Below, in pieces: positions 49,376-63,304 of a stretch of DNA of 64,000 nt. The notes beneath the pieces are model-generated. The model did no database searches and was not told the origin of the DNA. It saw only the letters and a list, made by a program, of their open reading frames with translations. This DNA comes from Gerris lacustris (Eukaryota; Arthropoda; Insecta; Hemiptera; Gerridae): the NCBI GenBank assembly GCA_951217055.1, contig OX578282.1:18229877-18293876 (forward strand). The letters run 5' to 3'. The position numbers were made by a program, and so were the translations under genes. Numbering within the stretch: position 1 is the first letter of the stretch; every line of letters begins with the position of its first letter.

Positions 49376-52300
49376 TATGATAAATTTTGATAAAATATTC
49401 AATAATAATTAAATGTACCTACGAAAACTCGAAAACTAAGAAATGAAAAACACCTGGCTAAGTAATTAAGAACTCGTATATGAGATAGTTTATCTGAGTT
49501 GTCTTGAACCGATTTCTTACTCTTGTTTCTTAAATATAGTGCCACAAATAGAGAAATATAAATTACGTAAAAATCTGATAATTATTTTATACAAAAATAA
49601 AGCTATTATAGTTTTTAAACGATTAAAATCAAATCTTTAAATTTTAAATCAGCTGTTTTAGTAGAGTTATTTTTAAACTATACTGCAGTTTAGTTCGATT
49701 GTAAAAAGTTTTAAACGAAACCGAAAGTATCAGAAAGTTATTGAAAGGGCTTCACGGCATCAAAGAACCCTAAAAATTGAACAGGAAGGATAACACTGTA
49801 ACCCAGTCAACCATAAAAAACCCTTTTCAAGAAAAAACTCAACAGAGAACCTACAAAAACTTATTTGGGTTATAAAAACTTGAAGAAGTTAAGTCCAAAG
49901 GAACAGTCTCAACACCCAACACAAGCTGAATGAAGCTGAATGAGCTCCTGAATGAAAGCGTAAGTATAACCTATTTATGGGACAAAATTGTCCAAATTGT
50001 CACAAGTTGTATTGGACTAATACTCTCTTACATTCGCAGAAAATGACAAGAGACAATTATTAGCATAAGTTATGACGCAATTGATGGTTTTATATCTTTT
50101 TAAACCTCAAAATATGAATAGACACAACTTATTTTTGATAGATTCATATAGGTTTAAACAAATTGAGGTACCAATAAAACAGAACTAGTTACCATGATTC
50201 TGAAGGGAGAAATTTACAGCGAAAGAATAGCTCACAAAGATACAAGACAATATAGGACAATTACAATAATAATATAAATTTAAATATTTATCTTAATTAA
50301 CACTAAAATTTTATAATAATAATTTTATTGTTTGGTGTCAGAGAAATTTATTTAATCTTTAGTTCTTAAGTAAAAAACACAACGAATTCAATGCGAAATT
50401 GTCATGAAGCGCTAGGCGTAATTAAAAAAATAAATATATTTTTAAAAGTTACAAAATAGATAAAATATCATTTTTTTATCACTAAATACAATGTAATTGG
50501 TTATTTTTTTTATCACTAAAACAACAACAACAATAATATAAATATATTAATAAGAAGAATTCAATGTCATGGAAATTTTTACTGTATTAAAATAAGTCAT
50601 AAAGTATTATTATAATAATTGGGCTATCATAAATATGACTAATCCCTTATCAGTACTTAGTCATAAAATAAGTAATAACTCATAGCCGTCTTCCGTCTAT
50701 AATAAAAGTCTTCCTTATCTGCTATATATATTTAATTATTTTAATAATAGGATATTTATGAAAATTAGAACTAGCAACAACTATATAATTAGTGCCACAA
50801 ATATCAAGGTCTAAAACGCCAACACAATCCTATTTTAATTCAGAGAGGCGAGAGATGACTTTATAAATTATTGTCATAAGGAGTGAATGGACTGTATTAC
50901 TTTTATTTTATTAAGTTTCAAATTAAGGTAAGTTTCAAACAAAATAGGAATGTGGAAATATAAATAGTTTCAACAAATTTGGAGAAATACGTTTCTAGGT
51001 TACTAAAGTAAGTCAACTAAGTCATTGAAAATGAAAGAGAAGAATATATAATACTAAAATATATTTTACAAAAGACGAGATATTTAATGTATATAAATAA
51101 AAAAATAGGACATTGTTATAAATAGATTTTTTTTTATGTATTTAGTTTAAAATGTAGGCGTTTCTTGGATTTTTATTGTTCAATGTATTCCAGACTCCAG
51201 ACGCTAATGAGGGAACCCTGATCAGAGTAAAAAAAACAAAATAAACAGAGAAAGCACACAGACAGGACACAAAAGGACAATGAATCAGAAACCGTTTTGG
51301 AGATTTTTGCGGGGGCACTCAAAAAAAATCAACTCAGACATAAAGCTAATAATTGTGCAGAAAATATAAAATTTGCATTTTCTTTCAAACAGTGGTGGGA
51401 CTAAATTCAGGTTTTTAGTACGCACCTAAACAGTAAATCATAAACTTCCTTCAACTTAGCTAAAAATATTAAATTTATTGTAATATGCTGAAGTAATAAA
51501 TTTAGTTTTTAGTTTATACAAATAATCCAATCCATTACAATATGAAAATTGAAAATGGAGTAAATTAAAAAAATATGAAATATGTTGAAGACTATACAAC
51601 GTTAAACTCCACATATAAGAACAAAAAAGCCGATATTATAGTGAAATATTTCATTAAAAATAAATATATCATTAAAAGAATTAAAACTGCTTTATTAGGT
51701 CTTTTAAACAATTTTAAATATTGACACAAAAATTTCAGATTTATCTATTTTTTCTTTGTCCAAGAACATTTATTGTTTCTATGAATATTCATCATGTACA
51801 TTATACTGTAATAAAATACTGCAAATAGATTCCTCAGTAAATAAACTCAAGAAACAAAAATTTTAAATACATATATTATTCTATAAAAATAAATTAAAAA
51901 GTAACATAAAAAAAATGTTCATCCATTAAAACTTTATTGATGTAGACGCAACATTTTTTTCAATTTATATTTAGTATGCATAATAAAGGATGAAAGAAAT
52001 TACTTAATCGATGGATTGTGGAACCGATTATGTCTGACAGAATGAACTACTTTTGTCCCTCTGTATTTTCCGCCGGACAAAAGCACGAGTTTTTAACTTG
52101 TGGAGTGTGCAGAACAAGTTTTGCATAATGACGTTGTAAAATCAAACGAGCAAGTTAAAAGAATAATTTTCACCGATACTCTTATACCTTCATGTCTATT
52201 AAGTTTAGAATATATTATAATATAAAATTTAACTATAGTTTTAGATTAAAATATAATAGTATTAATGAAAAAATGAAAACAGTGTTTAAAACAAATTAAG

Positions 52301-52911
52301 TATACCTTGCACATACAATTACCGATTCTTATTTATTATATTTGAACACTTATATTACTTTTTTCTTAGTTTTTATTTTTCTCATTTATTGAATAACACT
52401 GCATTATTTACGTTATACGTGTTACAGATATACCTTATCTTTAAGTATCATTTTTATTGAAACGATTATAAAAGAACTTTCTTTAAATAAGAAAATTTAA
52501 CATTGACAGAAGATAAATTTTATTTTCATAGTAACACCACTTAATAAAGAAAATCAATTAACTCGTTATTTAATTTAATTTATTTAAATTTACATTTCGT
52601 TATGTACATTAGAATTATAAAATATCGACTAATGATAAGTTGATACTATTTCTGTATTGAAACCTTGTACATATATAATATACATTGTAATAATTAAAAA
52701 AAAAGATTGATATATGTACGAGTACAATGTACAAAGTATATTTTAAATCATTAATATTAAAAGAAAATCTGTAATCATGAACTTGATTCTTAAATAATCA
52801 TTCAATCTTAAAAAAGAGTCAACTCTAAATGCATTGTTATGATCAATAAATATTGACAGAGGATAAATTCTATGTTCATGAAAAAATCAACTCTAATCTG
52901 CATTTAATCAT
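49376..52911. other. AT-rich stretch without recognised genes
   Basis: Long AT-rich region with no convincing open frame, splice-site pair or named repeat seen by eye. Confidence 0.5.
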
Positions 52912-53910
52912 TCTATGTTGACTGTGGTAAAACTTTATATACTAAGTAACCATTTAATATTGATTAAGAATTAATCATTCTATTTTGACTGAGGTAACAC
53001 GTTATATACTAAGTAACCATTTAATATTGATTAAGAATTAATCATTCTATTTTGACTGAGGTAACACTTTATATACTAAGTAACCATTTAATATTGATTA
53101 AGAATTAATCATTCTATTTTGACTGAGGTAACACATTATTATATACTAAGTAACCATTTAATATTGATTAAGAATTAATCATTCTATTTTGACTGAGGTA
53201 ACACGTTATATACTAAGTAACCATTTAATATTGATTAAGAATTAATCATTCTATGTTGACTGAGGTAACACTTTATATACTAAGTAACCTTTTAATATTG
53301 ATTAAGAATAAATCATTCGATGTTGACTGAGGTAACACTTTATATACTAAGTAACCTTTTAATATTGATTAAGAATAAATCATTTGATGTTGACTGAGGT
53401 AACACTTTATATAATAAGTAACCATTTAATATTAATTAAGAATTAATCATTCGATGTTGACTGAGGTAACACTTTATATACTAAGTAACCTTTTAATATT
53501 GATTAAGAATAAATCATTCGATGTTGACTGAGGTAACACTTTATATACTAAGTAACCTTTTAATATTGATTAAGAATAAATCATTCGATGTTGACTGAGG
53601 TAACACTTTATATACTAAGTAACCTTTTAATATTGATTAAGAATAAATCATTCGATGTTGACTGAGGTAACACTTTATGTACTAAGTAACCTTTTAATAT
53701 TGATTAAGAATAAATCATTCGATGTTGACTGAGGTAACACTTTATATAATAAGTAACCATTTAATATTGATTGAGAATAAATCATTCGACGTTGACTGAG
53801 GTAACACTTTATATACTAAGTAACTATTTAATATTGATTGAGGATAGTCATTCTATGTTGACTAAGGTAACACTTTATATACTTAATAACAACTCATTAT
53901 TGATTGAGGT
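52912..53910. repeat. 67-bp tandem array, about 15 units
   Basis: TTGACTGAGGTAACAC recurs every 67 bp from about 52918, with the rest of each unit TATATACTAAGTAACC and TTTAATATTGATTAAGAAT. Variants (CCATTT or CCTTTT; TATTTTG or GATGTTG) cluster in blocks, showing local amplification. Non-coding minisatellite. Confidence 0.96.
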
Positions 53911-55218
53911 TATACTCTGTTGCAAGTACTTTCGACTTACTTAATTGACAAGTGTACGCAGGATCAAATACTCTTTAATACCTCAAAAAAACTATTTAAT
54001 GATTTATTTATCGACAGAAAATAAAAGATCACTTAATAATCCCTTAAGTATTAAGAATTAGTGAACTGAATTCACCCACACTAAGATCACTGAGAAAGGA
54101 GTTAATGTGCTTGGAATGTATTGTATAAGATGTATTACAAATAAGTATAAGGATAATAGTTTTTTCTTTAATCTTTCCCGTTAAAGGGTTAAAGATATTT
54201 TAATTTGATCCATTTAACAATCATTTGAAATATCCTAAATTATGAGAATGCTGGTTGGTTTATTATTACTAGGAAGCACTAAACATTTTTTTTTTTCAGG
54301 CCTTGGAGCGGATGTGTTGAATAAGGTAGGTAGGAGGACTATAGAGAAGTGTTATATAAAAGAAATGCGGCAGAGTAAAGATGGTAGCTGGGTATAAGAA
54401 AAGGGAGGGACCCTGCCCTGCGGGTAATTACAGGAACTTCTGGTGTCCTTGGAAGGATATCAGGATCACAGGACCGAAGGACCGGGGGTAACAAAAGGGT
54501 CCTTTCTCAACACAGAAGACTCCTTCGTCAAGTTCAAGAAAAACACCATCAAAACATCTGACCTTTCTTCATAATAGGTAGGTGTCTTCATAATCAGCAA
54601 ATTACTTTTAAACTGTTCTAGATACAAAATGAGAACACGATCGGAAACACTTAAGAAATTGGAACAGGATACAAATCTTAAAATGTTTTGAAAGATTATT
54701 TATTCTAATAGATACCGGTCGTAAACTGTTACAATCTAAGAATGTACAATTACAGTATCATCTTCTCAAAAAGGATGTTTAAAAGATAAAACTAGAAATA
54801 CAATTATGATTGGTTTTCTTTTTGGTATTTCAATTACTAGTTGTAAGATACACGATAGATATGAATGAAAGTATTTTATACGTAGTCTAAGACTTAAAGA
54901 AAAGAATTAACAACTACAAAACGACTATGAGGCAAGGATTATTATATAAGATGGTAGCGGTGCATCTAGGAAAAAAGACAGGTGTTCTTTAAGCGCCACT
55001 CTTCCAAACCATTCATTTGTTTAAAATAACTTTGAACTTTGAAATTCTTCCGCTGTGAGACCAATATCTTTCACTAATAGACTAGAAATCATCCTTACAA
55101 ATATTATCAACGTCTCCTGTCTTAACAATTTTTAATTTCAAAACTATATTTATTATCAAGACTCTCTGGAACACAACTTGTGGAAAGAGCTTTAACAACT
55201 GCTTTTATTGAAATTCTA

Positions 55219-55220
<2 letters not shown>
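53911..55220. other. Stretch with a GC-richer island, no recognised gene
   Basis: 54300-54560 is GC-richer. It begins with a poly-T/CAG acceptor-like site (54290-54300) and a short open stretch to a GTAGGT donor-like site, but the piece is only about 28 bp and unsupported. The rest is AT-rich. Confidence 0.35.

Positions 55221-55310
<90 letters not shown>
55221..55310. repeat. (TA)n microsatellite
   Basis: About 45 uninterrupted AT dinucleotides. Confidence 0.98.
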
Positions 55311-55316
<6 letters not shown>

Positions 55317-56159
55317 TAACTGTTATTATTTAATTTATTCTCGCTACAATTTGGAATTAATGACATGTTCTTAATTTTGTTCTTTAATAAAAAGGCATAA
55401 TATAATTTATCAATAGTATTGTATATGCTATATAATATTACCCTATTTTTTATTGAAAAACAATACTTTACCTACTATAGGTAATGAGGAAAAGTAAAAA
55501 GAAATTTAATGTCAACATCCTAAAGTTTTTGATAAAATTGAATCCGGTGACAAATCAAACAGTTAATAAATGAAATTGTTTTGTATTTTTTTTTTTAAAT
55601 TGCCTAATAGATTTGAAACCAATTCCAAATTTTCTTGCAAAACCTCTTGCAGCACTCTTGCATTTGTATATATTCCTTTAAAAATATTTACCCAAAAGGT
55701 AATTATATTTTATTTGATATATATTGTTTATTAAATTGTTAACTAAATCTTTAAAATGGAAAAATGTTTATTGTAGTAAAAGGTTTATGTATTTATAATT
55801 TTTGTATATTTATTTACAGAATGAAAATGTCCCATTAAAGGGACGAAATATAACCATGATTAAAAAAAGAAAAAAAACATAAATGAATTAGTTCATTCTT
55901 TAATAGTTCAATGTTTAGTTTAATTCTTTGTTTTTTTTTTTAATGTTTATAAGGACCCCTATTGACAAAAAACGAAGAAAATATATATTAATTCCAAATA
56001 TTTAATCGTAATTAAAAATATATAATTGGAACTTTTCCATCTATTTCTAAGTTAAATGAAAAAGTATTTTATTTATTTTATCTCTCATCTTGAGTTATTA
56101 TCAATTCTTTCATCATAAAATCAAATATAGTCATTGATAATAAATCAATTTTAATTTAA

Positions 56160-56580
56160 GTCTAAAAATAACAATTATTTGGGTGGCCCTCTTCACATTG
56201 AAGTCGGTGACCGAAGTGTAGAGATAAAAAAAAAATATAAGCATCAGAAGAATGAATTGTCAAAAAGAATAGAAAGAAGAAATGAGCGGAAGAGAACGGT
56301 TCGTGTTGATTAATGTTCTACTGACGAACGAAAAGAGGCATCAACTGGAGACAGTTTGAGAAGCATTCAGACATTCAACAGAAGGCCACAACAAATGAGA
56401 GGCGTCAAAACGACACAACGGACGAAAAAAAGAAGAATCTGGGACACTGGGACACTTCGCGTCACTCCCACGCCTAGTCACAGTCAGTCAGAGAATCAGT
56501 GGCGTAAACTTCTAATATTCCTTTATACTAACCTTTCTAACTTCCTTAAAAAAAAAACCCGATCTACCTCCGCTAAATAA
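56160..56580. other. GC-richer, CpG-containing block
   Basis: Richer in CpG than neighbouring DNA (GACGAACG, CAAAACGACACAACGGACG, TTCGCGTCAC). Open for 74 codons on the plus strand, with a basic translation of no known type. Could be an untranslated first exon or promoter region; evidence is composition only. Confidence 0.3.
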
Positions 56581-57229
56581 TCATGCTACTCATTGATCAT
56601 TGATCAACAATATAAAGAAAAAGAAAAGGCATTAAGGATTAAGGTGAAAAGAGAAAATCCACTAAAAATCTTAATTATTGCTTTTTGAGAAAAAATAAAA
56701 TAAGATAATGTGACGATAAATTATGATGAAAAGGTTAATGGTATTTTTACACCCAATCTACACTTTACTATCTCACAATAGGATAATTAATTAAACAATG
56801 GAGAACATAAATAACTATACAAAAAAATAAAAGATTATATAGAAAAAAAAATGAGAGGATAGAAAGGAGGAATAGAGTAAAAGTGATAAGATAATAGTAG
56901 ACTTAAGTTAAAAATAAAAAATAAATTACGTAGAAAAGTTTTTTTTATGAGGGAAGACCAAAAACAAATTCGAATGATAAAAATAATTTTAAAAAATCTA
57001 TTAAATAACTTACAAATTATATATTAAAAATATTATCTATCAAATTAAAAAAAAAGAAAATGCTAGTTGTAGGCGCACAATATATTATTAATAAGGAAGT
57101 GTAAATATAATACGAATTTTAAAACGCAGTGTTGAAATATGACATTAATATTTGGCAGAAAATTGCAAACAACGTCAATAGACAATTTGGCTGGATTTGT
57201 GTTTTGACTATCAGTAATTTTTGAGCAGC

Positions 57230-57232
<3 letters not shown>

Positions 57233-57293
<61 letters not shown>
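57233..57293. repeat. Poly(A) tract of 61 bases
   Basis: Uninterrupted A run directly preceding family C. An open frame encoding poly-phenylalanine on the other strand is an artefact of it. Confidence 0.97.
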
Positions 57294-57294
<1 letters not shown>

Positions 57295-57296
<2 letters not shown>

Positions 57297-57664
57297 TACA
57301 TTACGCTTCTATTGCGGAAAGTAGCATTTTGCGTGCGGTTGTGGAGTTAAACTACACGAGCTAAGCAAAATGCTGTTTTCGCAAGAGTTGCGTACCGTAC
57401 TTTATCTACGATTGTTAGATTTTAATAATAAATACAGAAAAAACAGTTACTTGAATTAACAGCAGATTAGTTTTGTTAAATGTAAACAAACATGCTAATC
57501 GTAAGATAAGGTGAAGAATTCTTCTTTATTTTCACACAAGTGCGGCAATAAAGAAGAATTATGAAACGCGCATGCGCAATAAATACAACTACGAGAAGAA
57601 TCACTTTCTACGCATCAAAACAGAGATAAAATGTTTATATTTCGTATCAATCGTATAGATAAAT
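57295..57664 (+). repeat. Family C dispersed repeat
   Basis: Second copy of the element at 8291-8648, sharing GCGGAAAGTAGCATTTTGC, ATGTAAACAAACATGCTAAT or similar, and GAATCACTTTCTACGCATC. The internal hairpin is present but diverged (GAAGAATTCTTCTTTATT region near 57510-57560). Confidence 0.82.
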
Positions 57665-57829
57665 AGCATTCTTCAATTCCAAAGTAGGCTTGTTCAGACG
57701 TTACATTTTTTCCCCCTATTTTTTTTAAAAGATTATTTTTACATCGAAATATGCGCTGGACAGTGATATAAAAAAACTTTAACAAAATTTGTTTACGTGA
57801 AAAAAAAACTAATAATCTTTTTTACACAT

Positions 57830-58215
57830 AGGAAGTGGCTAGATGGTAATTTTTTCCGCCCTTCTGTTATCATTGTGTCCACTTTTGGTAGCTCTACGGA
57901 AATTGTCGAGGCGTAATAACATAGTCCGATAAGAGGGGAGGTAAAAGATAATGCAGAGTTCGTGTGTGAATCTAAAGAGTGAAGCGGAGCATCGTCAACT
58001 TTTGAAGTCGTTTCGTCTTAACACGCCCCTCTGTCTCATTATTTCTACACTCCGTCACAATTCCTCCCCATTCCATTGTGAAAAAAGGAAAAAAATGGAG
58101 GTGATGAAAAATGTGCGCACGCGCACAGGAAGCGTAAATACGACGCGGTGTCTTTTGAAAAAGTAACAAAAAAATACCAGCGCGAAAGAAGTCCGCTCAT
58201 TCTCTAAGGTAAAAC
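57830..58215. promoter_or_regulatory. CpG-rich candidate promoter or first-exon region
   Basis: The most CpG-dense unique segment in the window (GTGCGCACGCGCACAGGAAG, CGACGCGG, CAGCGCGAAAG). Overlapping open frames exist on both strands, none recognisable. A donor-like CTAAG|GTAAAA lies at about 58205-58215 on the plus strand. It could be the start region of the minus-strand gene or of a plus-strand gene; only base composition supports this. Confidence 0.3.
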
Positions 58216-58489
58216 TTGTCACTTGTTGATTGTCTGTTATTTTTTTTTCTCTATCTCTTCGTCTCATTTCATTTGTTTTGACACCCTTTTGTTTTTATTA
58301 AAAAGGTCCAACCAGGAGAAGTAATAAACAATGCTAAAAACTTCTCTCTCTCAACCTATATGAAGACAACGAAAGAAAACAATGAAGGTGGTAAAAATAT
58401 ACAAAAGAATGAGGATGAAAAGACTGAAGAAGATGATTTTTCTGAGGACGTCCCACAATACAAAGCAAGGACTACTGTCTGTTAAAGGT

Positions 58490-58528
58490 TTCCTTTAGCT
58501 CAGAGTCAGAAGGTCGAGTCCTTCGCCT
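58490..58528 (+). other. tRNA-like fragment
   Basis: TTTAGCTCAGAG resembles an A-box/D-arm and GAAGGTCGAGTCCTTC forms a 5-bp T-arm stem with B-box-like loop. The two are too close together for an anticodon arm, so this is at best a deleted tRNA or SINE fragment. Confidence 0.3.
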
Positions 58529-59039
58529 TTATCGGGTTACGTAGATTCCCTTATTAGGGCATTCAATAGTTTAAGAACAATACTTTATAGCTTTATATAC
58601 AAGACGTGATACTAACTAGAAATGCTTCTCATTTGTTTTTTTATTTCAAATAATACTATTTAAAAGAAGGATGTCCACTTGTAAAAACAACATAAAGGTA
58701 ACCTTGTGAATCTCGCGTAGGAATTCAAATCACTATTATATATATTCACACGTATGATATCAACCAATAAAATCTTAATAACCTAATTGTTTAAGTAGAA
58801 CTCGGAGGAATATAAAATATGTTTTGACACATATATATACATTCATGCCATCGTCTCTTGGAGTAAAGCCAATATTGGTTCAGTCATTTATTCAATAACT
58901 TGATTGTCTTTATCAAGGTTAAAACTTCGGTACTAAAATGAAACTTAAAGAGTAAAAATTATTAGTTAATGGTCAAACTACAATAGGAAATTTGATTACA
59001 GATAAAGTGCATTAATCGCAAGGAGCTTCAAGGAAAATG

Positions 59040-59666
59040 AAAAATGTAATCTTAAGTTAAATAATTACAAGATAAAAAGAACTTTTTATATACTACGTTT
59101 TTAAATTTTCTGTTGAATCATATGGAATGTTGATAATATAATTGTCATTGTTATACATATAATGTTAGTGAAAAAAAATAGTTCCGAATTTATTTACTTC
59201 ACATAAATGACAACCATCTAGAGAGCTGATCTTAAACCTATAAAAGGACAAATTTTTGTACAACGGATCTCCCCAACACCAAATCTAAACCGTGCCATCG
59301 ATATATTTGAAATAATATTATCGGTTTATTTCCTGTTTTGCTGTCATTCAATGTTTATCTCTAATTTATAAAAATGACAAATTTCAAACCCGTCAAAATG
59401 AAGATTGTAAATATGGGAAACGTTAAAACAAATAAAATAACTTCCACACAAATAAACTAACTTTCCACACAGCCAAATTTGCTGAAAACGAATTTAATTC
59501 TGCTGAAAGATGGCTAAAAGTATTAAAATAATGCATTGTCATCGTGTTCTGAGCTATTATAAAAGTTTCAAATGTCTAGCAACTCGAGAAATTAGTTAAA
59601 AATCGTTTGCAAGATTTGTACTGGACAAACAAACAAACAAGAAAGCAAGCTAATAAAAACGTAGTA
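59040..59666 (+). mobile_element. Family E element, long copy
   Basis: Contains TACTACGTTTTTA at 59091 and TAAAAACGTAGTA ending 59666, 13-bp perfect inverted ends. Similarity to the copy at 63305-63950 (opposite orientation) continues through the whole body and some 50 bp beyond the left 13-mer, so the true left boundary is uncertain. No open frame of note. All three copies have TA next to CTACG, compatible with a TA target as in Tc1/mariner, but the outward-extending similarity argues against a simple reading. Confidence 0.82.
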
Positions 59667-60987
59667 AAAATAGTGGTGGTCCCGGTAAATACAACTTATT
59701 TGAACAGTTAACAAATAAAGAAAAGCTAATAAGTAATAAAGAATGGTTTTGACACCACTTCATTGATTAAAAACACCTAACAACCACCTTAGGAACCAGT
59801 CATTTATAAAATTTAAAAAAAAACTTTTCAACATTTATGCTTTAATTTAGATTCAGTGCTCAGTGCTCAATATCCCACATGCAAACACTAGTAAAATAGT
59901 ATGCTAATTCTGTCTTTTTAATAATTACATACATATATATCTACACATTACATTTTTTATTATTACATTTTTAATAATTACATATATATATATTTTTATA
60001 TAAGGCTGGAAAGAATTGAATTTTCAAAGGATGTAAACGAATTTTTTCTAGTATCTCTTTCACAATCTTTAATTTTATCTTCCCTAGAAATAATTATCTA
60101 ATTAAAATAAAAAGAACAGCTTGATTCTAAAAGTAATACAGTTCGATGACGTAAAATTCAATAATAATACAGTTATATTATACATTCATACATAATATAT
60201 ATATTATTATATAATCATATTTATACTATACAGTTATTTTATATAGACTATATTATAATTATAATATAGTTATAGGTATTAATATTTATTTACGTTTAAG
60301 ATAACATATATTTCGGCCAATACTAAGATTTCTATCATTGTAGTCTTATACATTTAATATAAAGATAAAATACCCACATTAAATAAAAAAAATAAGAATT
60401 TAAATTGGTTTTTATGTGTCCCTGAAAGGACCTCGTAATGATCAATAATAAATAATAATCAACATTAAATTGTTCAAGTCGGTAGCTTCTAATGTTTAAA
60501 TATAATATTTATTTAAACTATTACAAATAACAGGGTTACTAAATAAAACGATTAGTTAAAAAAAAAATTTAGATCGACTTTGAAGAGGTCAAATTGGATT
60601 GGTTTCCTTGAAAAAATGATTTAAAACTTCTTTAGTTATAAGAAGAACCGAATCAAATTGGAATGTTACGGGTCCGGTATTTGGCATCAATTCTTTCAAA
60701 TCAAAGAATTGATTTTGAAGTTTTTATTAAGTTTGTTAAAGTTCAAAATCACTTGGGTTTATTTTTCTTTTATATAAAAGCAATCCTCTTGCAAAATCAT
60801 TTAAAAACAAGAGAGGGGAAAAAATTCGATACAGCTTGTCAAATAATTCTGATGAAAAGCTGACGCAAAAAAAAAAAATTAAAACCTGAACGAATTTATT
60901 TCAAAATAAAATCGTACGCATAACTAAGAAGAGATAGGAAAATATTTTAAGTATAATTTATTACCAATAGATTAGAGTAAATTCAGA

Positions 60988-61075
<88 letters not shown>

Positions 61076-61997
61076 CATTAATTTTTTAAATTAATTTTTT
61101 TGTGTGTAAGTTTTGAGATTTATTTTATCACATTACATTAATCAAATAGAGGTGGTAAAGATCTTTCGTAGACATTTTTTTTTTTTGCCCTGAAGGAGCT
61201 GATGCAAAAATATCTGTAAGTCCACCTGACTCTTTAAAGAAAAAAAAAGTATTCAAGGCTACGTTTTTTTTTTCATGTTAAGCAATACTCTATCGGTTGA
61301 GTCGGTCAAGAACATTTAGTCCGCGTTCACACGGATACACGAAAGAATATATTTAAGATCCACTCGAGAAGGATTCTGAGCGTCCCATTCTTTAATAGTA
61401 TCTTTAACACAGGTAATTATTACCTGCATAAAACAATCAACTAATTATAAAATGAAGAAAATGGCGAATTGAAAGCTCGAAGAAATGTTTAATACGTATG
61501 ATATCCTTTAAAAATCCTTCTCAGATTTCAAAACCACGAATGAAGATTAAAAAAAATATACAGAAAAATCCCACTGAAAGTTAATAATTAGTTTAGCAAT
61601 TAAACTTTTTTTTCTTTCTTGGAAAAAGATGACTAATTGGAAAAAAGGTAACACTCTAAGACTATGTTTATAATTATTTTAGAGTACGGCAGGAAATAGT
61701 AAGAAAGTAATGGATACAAAAGGATACTAAAAGGAAGCGTTAAAATTAGATGAAAGAACAGAGATACAATATATTATTTAATTTGCACAAATCTATCGAG
61801 TCTTCAGCAATTGAAAATATTGAAGCAATCTAGTTTTTAAGACAGGGCTTATCGTTTCACTTTTATTATTAGATGCATCTTTTGGAATTATTAGCATTAT
61901 AGTGTTCAATCTGAGTTGATACAAATGAAATCAATAAAAAAATATAGCATGATGATGTTAAATATTCCTAAATATCATTTAAAAAAGAGTCTAAAAG
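59667..61997. other. AT-rich stretch without recognised genes
   Basis: Includes the (TA)n tract at 60991-61075 and several smaller AT runs. The frame at 60663-60863 is not convincing. Confidence 0.5.
60991..61075. repeat. (TA)n microsatellite with one interruption
   Basis: About 42 AT dinucleotides, broken by a single G at about 61060. Confidence 0.97.
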
Positions 61998-62299
61998 GGT
62001 ACTTCTTTAGATTGTTACTCCCCTTATAAATAAACAGAGGGGAGTAATATCCTAAAGAAGGTGTACGGAATATTCATCTTTAGATTGTTACCCCCTTATA
62101 AACAAACAGAGGGGAGTAATATCCTAAAGAAGGTGTACGGAATATTCTTCTTTAGAATGTTACTCCCCTTATAAAAACAGAAGTGATATTCCTTTGTCAT
62201 AAAGTACATTGGACTAAACATCTCTTAGTCTTGATGGTTATTTAGTCAGTCATTTATATTCTAAAAAAATATAGGGGAGTAACAATCTAAAGAATTACC
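61998..62299 (-). mobile_element. Family A MITE with duplicated inner module
   Basis: GGTACTTCTTTAGATTG start; the inner opposed pair (GGGGAGTAATATCCTAAAG ... GGTGTACGGAATATTC) occurs twice in tandem, sharing the private variant TAATATCC, which dates the duplication to this copy. Spacer ACATCTCTTAGTC and right end CTAAAGAATTACC follow. Flanks are weakly similar (CTAAAAG and CTAAAAA). Confidence 0.92.
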
Positions 62300-63304
62300 C
62301 TAAAAAAAAAAAAAATTTAAGAATACACTTTTTTTTAAGATAATCACTGCGGTTCTCCTAAAATCTGCTTCATCAAAAGCTAATATGACATTTAAAACGA
62401 ATATAAACATTTTCTGTTTTGAATCAAGAAAAAACAAAAGGATTGTGCTTCTTCTATTGCACAGAAACCACTATAAAGAAAAAAACAACCGACCAAGTAA
62501 AAATTAATTATTAAAGCTACGGGATTTCGTGGCTGGATTACACTTGTGGGAAAAGCACGAACAAAGGAAGGAAAAGTATAATTGTATCCAATTAGACATT
62601 TTTTTACGCACATAACATTTAATATGTGTGCGGTGAAAACGCATAACTGTCGAGCGGAGATATATCCTATGCATAATTAAATTTTATGACGTAAGTTAAG
62701 CTTCAAGTTGTAATATAATAAATTAAGTTGTTATCTGACAACTAAACGGCTTAGTATAGAATTATACTTTTAGTATAGTTTACTTTTGCATGGTTACAAT
62801 TTTTTTTTTATTAATCATAGAAATGGGTGAAAAATGAGTCTATTTAACTGCTTATTAAAAGTGTCGAATACCTATGACAACAAGCTTAAGTTTCGACTAC
62901 TTAGATTGTAAGACAGATAAATTGTAATAATTTGTATTGCATTTCAGATCATAGAAGTGATCAGAAATGACTTCACATCTTATACAACATTAATGATGCC
63001 CTCTGGTGGAAAGTCATGAAATTAAAGAAAAGAAAATCACGTGTAAAGAATATATCATTAAGTTAGTTGTTGACTAAGATTTTCGAGCATTTTCAAAAAA
63101 TTCTCTTTTTTTTTTTTTTTTTTATTTAATGTATTTAATAATGTAAACTCTTTACACTTAACTTTATTATAAGTCTTTACATGAGTGAAAATAAGTGAAC
63201 CGCTTTGATTAAAATAGTAAATTTATTCAAATTATCCCGTCAACAGTCTACTATAACGGTCTATTATAAATAATGTCAAGTAGTTCTTTAAACAACCTCT
63301 ATTT
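62300..63304. other. AT-rich stretch without recognised genes
   Basis: Poly(T) run near 63103-63123. The open frame at 62392-62613 lacks recognisable features. Confidence 0.5.

Noticed and set aside
54290..54335. A 28-bp micro-exon after a poly-T/CAG tract
   Set aside because: Too short to support, only one frame open by chance, and no partner exons identified.
57119..57301. Minus-strand frame with poly-phenylalanine
   Set aside because: Translation of the 61-base poly(A) tract.
58490..58528. A tRNA gene
   Set aside because: D-arm-like and T-arm-like motifs are too close; there is no anticodon arm and no acceptor stem.
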